5,087 nt of DNA from Hyphomicrobium sp. Lineage in GTDB: Bacteria; Pseudomonadota; Alphaproteobacteria; Rhizobiales; Hyphomicrobiaceae. The stretch lies in the NCBI GenBank assembly GCA_030598645.1, contig JAUVPN010000209.1, forward strand, positions 1 to 5,087. The letters are read 5' to 3'. Under the pieces are notes generated by a model. That model worked only from the letters and a program-made list of their open reading frames with translations. It did not search any database and had not been told where the DNA came from. Numbering within the stretch: the stretch's first letter is position 1; every line of letters starts with the position of its first letter. Both the position numbers and the translations under genes were made by a program. Of the stretch, positions 1 through 5,087 are shown piece by piece.

Positions 1-182
1 ATGCCGTTGGCACCTCGACGGACAGAAGCTTCTTCATGACCCGCACTGAGATACACTGCCGGCGTTGCGGCGGCCATCTCGGTCACGTGTTCAATGATGG
101 CCCACCCCCGACGGGCCTGCGCTACTGCATGAACGGCGTAGCCTTGAAGTTTGTCCCAGAGACGAAACGTACAACTGGCTGA
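1..182 (+). CDS. msrB: Peptide-methionine (R)-S-oxide reductase MsrB, C-terminal part
   Basis: Only the last 59 codons are present; the reading frame begins at base 3 and the gene starts before the window. MsrB reduces the R isomer of methionine sulfoxide in proteins. The fragment shows the family signatures in order: the STDRSFF segment, a CRRC pair (the second half of the usual four-cysteine zinc site), [12 protein letters not shown], and GLRYCMN, whose Cys is the catalytic residue in this family. It ends with a normal short tail at TGA 180-182. The gene is followed after 16 nt by a DUF1232 gene and then msrA on the same strand, so it probably belongs to one methionine sulfoxide repair operon. 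Whether it carries an export signal cannot be seen because the N-terminus is missing. The ATG at base 1 is in another frame and is not its start. Identity is very secure. Confidence 0.96.
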   Translation, partial: AVGTSTDRSFFMTRTEIHCRRCGGHLGHVFNDGPPPTGLRYCMNGVALKFVPETKRTTG

Positions 183-186
183 ACAC

Positions 187-190
187 AGGA
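187..190 (+). promoter_or_regulatory. Shine-Dalgarno (AGGA) of the DUF1232 gene
   Basis: AGGA lies 8 nt before the GTG at 199, just downstream of the msrB stop. It is the reason for preferring GTG 199 over the longer TTG start at 151, which would overlap msrB by 32 nt, and over TTG 235, which has no clear purine tract at the right distance. Confidence 0.5.
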
Positions 191-198
191 CCGCAATA

Positions 199-630
199 GT
201 GGGCGCAAATAGGACAAACTCTATATCCAACCGCTTGCGCGTTTGGGCTCGAGGGATCAAGTGCGATATTCATGCACTGTATCTTGCGGCGCGCGACCCA
301 CGTGTCCCTTGGCATGCGAAGGCTGTGGCGCTCGGCGTCGCAGCCTATGCGCTGTCACCCATAGACCTAATCCCTGATTTTATTCCCGTCATTGGGCACC
401 TCGATGATTTAATAATTGTACCGCTCGGGATTGCTCTGGCCGTGCGGTTGATTCCCGCCGACATCCTCAGCGAGCACCGCGCTGCGGCGCGCCAATCTGG
501 GAAGCACCCGGCCAACAAGAGATCACTAGCCGTCGCGGCGCCGTCAGGATTATCGACACTCGTACCCGGACCGTCCTCGCATTCGTCCAATTCCCAAATC
601 ACTTCATCTAGAACCGGTAAACAACCATGA
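199..630 (+). CDS. DUF1232 (YkvA-like) small membrane protein
   Basis: A 143-aa protein from GTG 199. Residues about 25-85 form a DUF1232 domain, recognised by the [15 protein letters not shown] entry segment and the hallmark [18 protein letters not shown] (residues 53-70). Two hydrophobic stretches, about 41-57 and 68-85, suggest a hairpin of two membrane helices linked by the Pro- and Asp-rich motif. After residue 90 comes a polar tail rich in Ser, Pro and Ala that looks disordered. The molecular function of DUF1232 proteins is not known. The single cysteine (Cys22) argues against a thiol-relay role for the Msr enzymes. The stop overlaps the msrA start as ATGA (627-630), which implies co-transcription and translational coupling. 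Family assignment is secure. The exact start is less so, with TTG 151 or TTG 235 as alternatives. Confidence 0.88.
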   Translation: MGANRTNSISNRLRVWARGIKCDIHALYLAARDPRVPWHAKAVALGVAAYALSPIDLIPDFIPVIGHLDDLIIVPLGIALAVRLIPADILSEHRAAARQSGKHPANKRSLAVAAPSGLSTLVPGPSSHSSNSQITSSRTGKQP

Positions 631-1274
631 CCCGAATTGTCTCACTGCTTGTGGCCCTTGCCGTGCTGGTCGCCGGTGGAGCCTTCTTCTTTGCCCAGCA
701 AACCCCCTTCACACGGCCAGCTTCAGCGCAATCACAAGATGGGTTGGCACTCGCAACATTCGCCAGCGGCTGCTTCTGGTGCACGGAGTCCGATTTCGAC
801 AAGGTGGAGGGTGTCAAGGAGACCATCTCGGGCTATTTGGGAGGGAAGACCGCGAACCCGACTTATAAGCAGGTCTCGTCGGGAAGGACTGGCCATACCG
901 AAGCCGTGCAACTCAAATACGACCCGAAGATCGTTAGCTACGACAGGCTACTTGATTATTATTGGCGCAACGTTGACCTGTTAGATGGCAGCGGTCAATT
1001 CTGCGACCGCGGCAGTCAATATCGACCGGTGATCTTCACGCACACGTCGGAGCAGAAAAAGCTTGCCGGAGAGAGTAAGGCAGCGCTGGAGAAAAGCGGG
1101 CGGTTTGACAAACCCATCGCAGTTGAGATTGCAGAGGCGGGGACGTTTACGCCGGCCGAGGACTACCACCAGAACTATTATAAGACGAATGCGCTTCGCT
1201 ACCGTTACTACCGCTACGCTTGCGGGCGCGATGCCCGGCTGAATGAGCTTTGGGGCGATGAGGCAACACATTGA
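627..1274 (+). CDS. msrA: Peptide-methionine (S)-S-oxide reductase MsrA, exported
   Basis: A 215-aa protein that reduces the S isomer of methionine sulfoxide. Residues 1-34 look like a Sec signal peptide: a short basic start (Arg3), a hydrophobic core at about 5-23, and an ASA cleavage motif at 32-34. It is therefore probably periplasmic, though an uncleaved anchor is possible. The catalytic domain starts near residue 42 with [11 protein letters not shown], in which Cys49 is the family's catalytic cysteine and Cys52 gives a CFWC arrangement. Then follow [13 protein letters not shown] (69-80), GRTGHTEAV (86-94), [12 protein letters not shown] (123-134, Cys126), and AEDYHQNYY (177-185). Cys199 near the end is a likely resolving cysteine. 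It starts at the ATGA overlap with the DUF1232 stop and has no strong Shine-Dalgarno of its own, consistent with translational coupling. The enzyme class is very secure; periplasmic location is inferred. Confidence 0.96.
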   Translation: MTRIVSLLVALAVLVAGGAFFFAQQTPFTRPASAQSQDGLALATFASGCFWCTESDFDKVEGVKETISGYLGGKTANPTYKQVSSGRTGHTEAVQLKYDPKIVSYDRLLDYYWRNVDLLDGSGQFCDRGSQYRPVIFTHTSEQKKLAGESKAALEKSGRFDKPIAVEIAEAGTFTPAEDYHQNYYKTNALRYRYYRYACGRDARLNELWGDEATH

Positions 1275-1280
1275 TGGACA

Positions 1281-1305
1281 GCGTCGGACCTGGCGGATCC
1301 GACGC
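1281..1305. terminator. Hairpin between convergent msrA and EF-G-like genes
   Basis: GCGTCGGA (1281-1288) and TCCGACGC (1298-1305) form a perfect 8-bp GC-rich stem with a 9-nt loop. It sits 6 nt after the msrA stop and 20 nt after the EF-G-like stop on the other strand, in a 51-nt convergent gap. That is the position expected for a bidirectional terminator. Neither strand has a T-tract after the stem, so it is not a canonical intrinsic terminator. It may only stabilise 3' ends or assist factor-dependent termination. Confidence 0.45.
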
Positions 1306-1325
1306 CTGAGAACAGCGACTCAACA

Positions 1326-3392
1326 CTATTCCGCTGCCTGCTTGTGTGCGGCAAGAACCTGATCGGCAAGCCGGCCAGTAAGCTCGGCGAGATGATCGAA
1401 CTTGGCCGAGTAGCTGCCTACGCCAGCCGTTGCCGATCTCAGATCGATAATCAGATTGTCCATTTCCGCTGCTGGGATTTGGGCCTGCACGGCATCCCAG
1501 CCTTCCCAGCCTTCCCGCGCATCGAAGCCGAGGATATGACCACGACGCTGTGAGATTATGGCGTTGATGCGCGCAGTTGCCTCAGATGGCACTGTAATCT
1601 CCACAGCCATAATCGGTTCCAACAGCACCGGTGAGCAACTGGGCATCCCCTCGGACATGCCAATTCGTCCTGCTTGGCGAAATGCCATGTCGGAAGAGTC
1701 CACCGTGTGATAAGAGCCATCGAGCAGCGTGACAGAAACGTCCACCACGGGGAAACCGAGTGGCCCCTGCTGCAAGTAGTCCTTCACCCCGATTTCGACT
1801 GAGGGAATGAACTGGCGCGGCACGACGCCACCGGTGATCTTTTGACCGAATTGGAAGCCTGTCCCGCGCGCCAGCGGCTGGATATCAATCACTACATCGC
1901 CAAACTGACCGTGTCCGCCCGACTGTTTCTTGTGGCGCCCACGCACCTCAATGCCTTTACGAATCGTCTCTTTGTAAGGAATGTGCCGCACTTGACGTTC
2001 AACCGACACACCATACTTGCGTCGTAAACGCTCTGATGCGATGCGCAAGTGCATCTCACCCTGTCCGAGCAGCAGCATCTGATGCGTATCCTTGTTCATT
2101 TCTAACCGCAGCGATGGGTCCTCCTCCATCAGCTTGGCGAGCGCTGTAGTCAGCTTCACCTCGTCCTTGCGGTCCTTGAGACCCAGACCAATCCCGAACA
2201 CGGGTTCGGGCGCCACAGGGCCCTTAATCTGGACGATTCCACCTTTGTCGGCGCTGATGGTCTCACCACTGTGTATATGCTCAAGCCGGCCAAACGCCAC
2301 CGTATCGCCGGCATTGGCAGTGCTACGCTTCACTGGCTCCTCGCCTCGCACCGCGAACACGCCAGCAATTCTCTCTTCAGTGCCAGACGCACCTACGACT
2401 GTCGCACCATCGGCAAATTCTCCTGTCAGCACGCGCGCCAAAGTCAGCTTGCCGCCATGCGTGGTTTGCATCGTCTTGAAGACATAGGCCGCGGACGACG
2501 CGTTCTCTACCTTAAGTCGACTCGCGGTCTCCTCGACGAATGGAACCTCATGCCGAAGCGCTTTCAGCAGGCGCAGAATGCCATTGCCATTCTGCGCAGA
2601 GCCCAACAGCACCGGACAGATCAGGCCTTTTCGCAAATCGCTCGTCAGGTCCTCGAAGACTTTGTCACGCGGCGGCATCACATCAGAAAGAAGCTGCTCC
2701 ATCAGCTCATCGTCGTAGTCGGCGAGCTGCTCCAGCATATGGAACCGCGCGTCCCCCAGGCGCTCATTAATCGAAGCGGGCGCCTCTATGATCTCGGACG
2801 AAGCTTGCGTGCGATAGACATATGCACGTTCGGAGGCTAGGTCGACAAAACCTGTTGCGACGCCATTTTCCCAAATCGGAATCTGACGTAGCACGAGTGG
2901 CTTCGTGCTCGCCGGTTGCAATACGGGTATGAGCTCGCGCACCGGAATTTCGGAAGCATCGATCTTATTGAGGAAGAGGAAATGGGGGATACCGCGATCT
3001 TCGAGCCGCTTCAATATTAGTTGCAAGGCCGGCACGCGCTTGGCATCGGGCTCGCAGACAACAATTGCGGCATCACAGGCGGTAAGCGCTAGCGCACCTT
3101 CGTATGGGAATTCTATGGAACCTGGGCAATCGATGAAGGTGAAGTCGTCGTTGAGAAAGCTGACGTCGGCAAGATTGAGCGAAACGCTCATGCCGTGGTC
3201 GCGGGCCTCAGGGTTTGCATCGCCGACGGTCGACTTGTCTGCGATTGTGCCGGCTCTTGTAACACCCCCCGTTCGGGCGAGTATTGCCTCGAGAAGAGTA
3301 GTCTTGCCGCTTAAGTAAGGGCCTATAAGTGCGATACAGCGGGAGCCTTGGCCCCCATTTGCTCCCGGTCGTGGGTTTCCAGACTGCCGCAT
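1326..3392 (-). CDS. Elongation factor G-like GTPase (EF-G2-like paralogue)
   Basis: A 688-aa protein with the whole EF-G domain order, clearly divergent from housekeeping FusA. GTPase motifs: P-loop GPYLSGKTT (24-32), a weak switch I DHGMSV (65-70) where canonical EF-G has RGIT, switch II DCPGS (88-92) where canonical EF-G has DTPGH, NKID (142-145), and GSA (264-266). Domain II follows at about 300-390. Domain III has EDPSLRLEMNKDTHQ and GQGEMHLRI (424-451). Domain IV has RHKKQSGGHGQFGDV (486-500) and YHTVDSSDMAF (561-571), keeping the tip histidine (His562) important for translocation in EF-G. Domain V has LEPIMAVEITVPSE and RRGHILGFD (591-624). It resembles EF-G2 proteins such as mycobacterial FusA2, which also lack the switch II histidine. 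Its role is not settled. ATG 3392 was chosen for its GGAGGA Shine-Dalgarno; an upstream in-frame start at 3485 would add 31 basic, non-family residues. Confidence 0.93.
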   Translation of the reverse strand: MRQSGNPRPGANGGQGSRCIALIGPYLSGKTTLLEAILARTGGVTRAGTIADKSTVGDANPEARDHGMSVSLNLADVSFLNDDFTFIDCPGSIEFPYEGALALTACDAAIVVCEPDAKRVPALQLILKRLEDRGIPHFLFLNKIDASEIPVRELIPVLQPASTKPLVLRQIPIWENGVATGFVDLASERAYVYRTQASSEIIEAPASINERLGDARFHMLEQLADYDDELMEQLLSDVMPPRDKVFEDLTSDLRKGLICPVLLGSAQNGNGILRLLKALRHEVPFVEETASRLKVENASSAAYVFKTMQTTHGGKLTLARVLTGEFADGATVVGASGTEERIAGVFAVRGEEPVKRSTANAGDTVAFGRLEHIHSGETISADKGGIVQIKGPVAPEPVFGIGLGLKDRKDEVKLTTALAKLMEEDPSLRLEMNKDTHQMLLLGQGEMHLRIASERLRRKYGVSVERQVRHIPYKETIRKGIEVRGRHKKQSGGHGQFGDVVIDIQPLARGTGFQFGQKITGGVVPRQFIPSVEIGVKDYLQQGPLGFPVVDVSVTLLDGSYHTVDSSDMAFRQAGRIGMSEGMPSCSPVLLEPIMAVEITVPSEATARINAIISQRRGHILGFDAREGWEGWDAVQAQIPAAEMDNLIIDLRSATAGVGSYSAKFDHLAELTGRLADQVLAAHKQAAE
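1496..1516 (-). repeat. 9-bp tandem repeat inside the EF-G-like gene
   Basis: The 9-bp unit CCCAGCCTT (plus strand) occurs twice back to back, with a third partial CCC, inside domain V of the EF-G-like gene. It keeps the frame and gives the doubled peptide EGWEGW at residues 628-633. This looks like an in-frame slippage duplication in a surface loop. Confidence 0.7.
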
Positions 3393-3397
3393 GAGCT

Positions 3398-3403
3398 TCC
3401 TCC
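3398..3403 (-). promoter_or_regulatory. Shine-Dalgarno (GGAGGA) of the EF-G-like gene
   Basis: On the minus strand GGAGGA ends 5 nt before the ATG at 3392-3390. This is close to ideal in sequence and spacing, and it decides the start of the gene. A CCTCC 8 nt further upstream (plus-strand 3412-3416) can pair with it; see the leader hairpin entry. Confidence 0.8.
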
Positions 3404-3412
3404 GCTTAGTTG

Positions 3413-3443
3413 GAGGCGCGCACGTACGATAGTCGCGCGCCTC
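3413..3443 (-). promoter_or_regulatory. GC-rich leader hairpin upstream of the EF-G-like start
   Basis: Plus-strand GAGGCGCGC (3413-3421) and GCGCGCCTC (3435-3443) are a perfect 9-bp inverted repeat around a 13-nt loop. It would lie in the mRNA leader, its downstream arm 9 nt before the Shine-Dalgarno. That arm, with the next base, contains CCUCC, which can instead pair with the GGAGG of the Shine-Dalgarno across an 8-nt loop. The two pairings exclude each other, so the leader could switch between an open and a masked ribosome site. A second nearby GAGGCGCG on the minus strand (plus-strand 3443-3450) offers a competing upstream arm. The pairings are visible in the sequence; regulation is inference. 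Confidence 0.45.
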
Positions 3444-3521
3444 GCGCCTCGAGAGGAGCGCGACAGACCTATGTTTGCGCTGCATATGGTCCGGCGCAAG
3501 CCCTGTCTCGAAAAGCTTCGA

Positions 3522-3550
3522 AATTTTCTAGTCAGTTTCTTTCACGTCAA
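3522..3550 (-). promoter_or_regulatory. Candidate promoter for the EF-G-like gene (weak)
   Basis: On the minus strand TTGACG (plus-strand 3545-3550) is a good -35 match. At 17-nt spacing lies AAAATT (3522-3527), a poor -10 match. The AT-rich setting and the palindrome just upstream fit a promoter, and it would give a leader of about 120 nt containing the hairpin at 3413-3443. Only the -35 is convincing. Confidence 0.25.
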
Positions 3551-3554
3551 ATTG

Positions 3555-3580
3555 TGTGCGACGCAATATTGCGTTGCACA
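3555..3580. promoter_or_regulatory. 26-bp near-perfect palindrome, candidate operator
   Basis: The core ACGCAATATTGCGT (3561-3574) is a perfect 14-bp palindrome. Symmetry extends to TGTGC on the left and GCACA on the right with one mismatch (G3560 against T3575), giving 12 of 13 paired positions. Its even symmetry and position 4 bp upstream of the candidate EF-G-like -35 suggest a binding site for a dimeric regulator. As RNA it would be an 11-bp hairpin with a four-base loop, but no T-tract follows on either strand, so a terminator is unlikely. The TGC/GCA-rich core is loosely like alphaproteobacterial PhaR-type sites; I would not assign it. Confidence 0.5.
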
Positions 3581-3661
3581 ACGACTTCTAAAAAAAAGCG
3601 TCCGCGAATTTGATCGCGTGAATGGAAATTACTTGATTGAAGGTATTATTATCGCAATATC

Positions 3662-3712
3662 TAAGTGTCACAGTTCACACTTACGATTGCACCCGCAATC
3701 GAACTGGTGACA
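3662..3712 (+). promoter_or_regulatory. Compound stem-loop with an alternative fold, upstream of the 81-aa ORF
   Basis: TGTCACAGTTC (3666-3676) pairs with 3701-3712 as 6 bp, one bulged G (3706) and 5 bp. Stacked inside is GATTGC (3685-3690) with GCAATC (3695-3700) closed by the loop ACCC, leaving an 8-nt bulge at 3677-3684. An alternative hairpin, TAAGTGT (3662-3668) with ACACTTA (3677-3683), uses the same left strand and cannot form together with the outer stem. If transcribed rightward it would sit 41-91 nt before the 81-aa ORF. It matches no riboswitch consensus I know. It could also be nested DNA operator sites. Confidence 0.4.
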
Positions 3713-3714
3713 AA

Positions 3715-3733
3715 GGCCGGGTTCATGCCGGCC
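3715..3733 (+). promoter_or_regulatory. GGCCGG/CCGGCC hairpin before the 81-aa ORF
   Basis: GGCCGG (3715-3720) and CCGGCC (3728-3733) form a perfect 6-bp all-GC stem with a 7-nt loop, ending 9 nt before the AGAGG Shine-Dalgarno of the 81-aa ORF. It directly follows the compound stem-loop, so the two may form one structured leader. There is no T-tract, so it is not an intrinsic terminator. Confidence 0.4.
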
Positions 3734-3753
3734 ACCGAGGCAAGAGGCGAGTG

Positions 3754-3999
3754 ATGAGAGTTAAGACGTTGATGTCGGCGGCACACGCTGCGGGGTTTGC
3801 GATGGCAGCCGAGGATTTGGCCGAACCGCCACTTCCGGTCATGCAGGCTAAGCCAGTGAGGCGTGCTTTGCCGGCCCGCATACCGCAGAGCCTTCCGGCA
3901 CCTATTTCACCAGATGTCATCAGGATGCAAAGAACTCTTCGGCGCTTTTGGGTGCGTTTGTGGCTTACCGGTGCTTGGGGCGGGCGGGCAGCGGCTTGA
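3754..3999 (+). CDS. Hypothetical small protein, 81 aa
   Basis: I do not recognise this ORF. It starts at ATG 3754 with AGAGG (3743-3747) 6 nt upstream, a good ribosome site; GTG 3751 is an alternative only 3 nt from it. The predicted protein has an alanine-rich N-terminus with scattered methionines (residues about 7-20), a Pro- and Ala-rich middle (about 24-52) and a basic, Trp-containing C-terminal segment (RRFWVRLWLTGAWGG, about 63-77) that might be amphipathic. No cysteine is present and no convincing signal peptide or catalytic motif is visible. Third-position GC is only modest, so codon use gives weak support. It stands alone on its strand after a structured region. It may be a real small gene, a decayed remnant or chance; the Shine-Dalgarno is the best argument for it. 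Confidence 0.4.
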   Translation: MRVKTLMSAAHAAGFAMAAEDLAEPPLPVMQAKPVRRALPARIPQSLPAPISPDVIRMQRTLRRFWVRLWLTGAWGGRAAA

Positions 4000-4012
4000 G
4001 GCCGTTCGTTTC

Positions 4013-4117
4013 TCAGCGCAAAACCCAGTTCACGAGCAGAGCGGCTGCCATGAGTAGTAGCCCCAGTTGCCAGATCAGGCACGTCCGACAAGAATTCGGG
4101 GAGCGGTCGCGCAGCAT
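4013..4117 (-). CDS. Candidate 34-aa single-helix membrane peptide
   Basis: A short minus-strand ORF, starting 41 nt after the aspartate aminotransferase stop and possibly on the same transcript. After a polar, basic N-terminus (Arg3, Arg5, Arg11, and Cys10 and Cys13 as CRTC) comes a continuous hydrophobic segment, residues 14-33, LIWQLGLLLMAAALLVNWVL in form, ending in Arg-stop. That is the look of a one-pass small membrane protein. About three quarters of its third positions are G or C, as expected for a coding frame in this genome. Against it, the only in-frame start (ATG 4117) has no spaced Shine-Dalgarno; GCGGAAG abuts the ATG, and a stop lies three codons upstream. It could be chance. 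I recognise no family. Confidence 0.37.
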   Translation of the reverse strand: MLRDRSPNSCRTCLIWQLGLLLMAAALLVNWVLR

Positions 4118-4158
4118 CTTCCGCTAGTGCCTGCGAAACAAAACGTATTCTCGATTGC

Positions 4159-5087
<929 letters not shown>

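Larger units (their letters stand above)
3393..3753. other. Gene-free region with divergent promoters and dense inverted repeats
   Basis: These 361 bases separate the EF-G-like gene (leftward) from the 81-aa ORF (rightward). No reading frame here looks coding. Bases 3520-3665 are clearly richer in A and T than the flanks, as expected for a promoter region, and include a run of eight A at 3590-3597. The stretch holds at least four inverted repeats, listed separately: a GC-rich leader hairpin at 3413-3443, a palindrome at 3555-3580, a compound stem-loop at 3662-3712 and a hairpin at 3715-3733. I recognise no known riboswitch family or RNA gene in it. Confidence 0.75.

Noticed and set aside
1..39. 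ATG at base 1 as a gene start
   Set aside because: That frame closes after 12 codons. The real frame here is the MsrB frame starting at base 3.
151..198. Longer TTG start for the DUF1232 gene
   Set aside because: It would overlap msrB by 32 nt and lies inside conserved MsrB coding sequence; GTG 199 has AGGA at 8-nt spacing.
2271..2840. 189-aa plus-strand open frame
   Set aside because: Entirely antisense to the EF-G-like gene; the residue composition reflects the complementary codons.
3393..3485. N-terminal extension of the EF-G-like protein to a start at 3485
   Set aside because: The extra 31 residues are basic and unlike the family, while ATG 3392 has a near-ideal Shine-Dalgarno. The extension would also place the GC hairpin inside coding sequence.
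3555..3597. Palindrome plus A8 run as an intrinsic terminator
   Set aside because: The A run is on the wrong side: reading leftward, the T run comes before the hairpin, not after it. Reading rightward, the hairpin is followed by A, not T.
3643..3708. 21-codon minus-strand frame running through the stem-loop region
   Set aside because: Its short peptide looks protein-like by eye, but the upstream frame quickly loses any coding character, there is no ribosome site, and the sequence is better explained by the inverted repeats.
3348..3710. 120-aa plus-strand open frame over the EF-G-like 5' end and the intergenic region
   Set aside because: It overlaps the N-terminus of a secure gene and crosses several palindromes, and it has no recognisable domain or ribosome site.
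3666..3733. tRNA or known riboswitch
   Set aside because: There is no cloverleaf with acceptor and anticodon arms, and I see no consensus boxes of cobalamin, SAM-II, guanidine or cyclic-di-GMP riboswitches. It remains an unassigned structured stretch.

Overview
The window looks like a chromosomal segment of an alphaproteobacterium, most likely of the Hyphomicrobiales (rhizobia and relatives). This rests on protein character: the aminotransferase closely resembles the rhizobial AatA type of aspartate aminotransferase, and the periplasmic MsrA, DUF1232 protein and EF-G2-like GTPase are all familiar in that group. Base composition is moderately GC-rich by eye, lower than typical Bradyrhizobium, so I do not name a genus. 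I see no insertion sequence, integrase, phage gene, CRISPR array, rRNA or tRNA.

Layout. (1) Bases 1-1274, plus strand: the 3' end of msrB, a small DUF1232 membrane protein, and a signal-peptide-bearing msrA. They are tightly packed: 16 nt separate msrB from the DUF1232 start, and the DUF1232 stop overlaps the msrA start as ATGA. This is probably one operon for repair of oxidised methionine, covering both sulfoxide stereoisomers. (2) Bases 1275-1325: a short convergent intergenic gap with one GC-rich hairpin. (3) Bases 1326-3392, minus strand: a divergent elongation factor G paralogue (EF-G2-like) with a strong Shine-Dalgarno at the start I chose. (4) Bases 3393-3753: a 361-nt gene-free stretch, partly AT-rich, unusually full of inverted repeats. 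These include a leader hairpin that competes for the EF-G-like ribosome binding site, a 26-bp near-perfect palindrome, and a compound stem-loop with an alternative fold. (5) Bases 3754-4117: two small unassigned ORFs facing each other, an 81-aa plus-strand ORF with a good Shine-Dalgarno and a 34-aa minus-strand ORF with one predicted membrane helix. (6) Bases 4159-5087, minus strand: the C-terminal three quarters of a PLP-dependent aspartate aminotransferase whose start lies beyond the right edge.

The known genes are ordinary housekeeping or stress genes. The less explained material is the structured region between the EF-G-like gene and the 81-aa ORF, the two small ORFs, and the altered GTPase motifs of the EF-G paralogue. 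I found no clear previously undescribed multi-gene system; the candidates below are modest and labelled as inference where they are.
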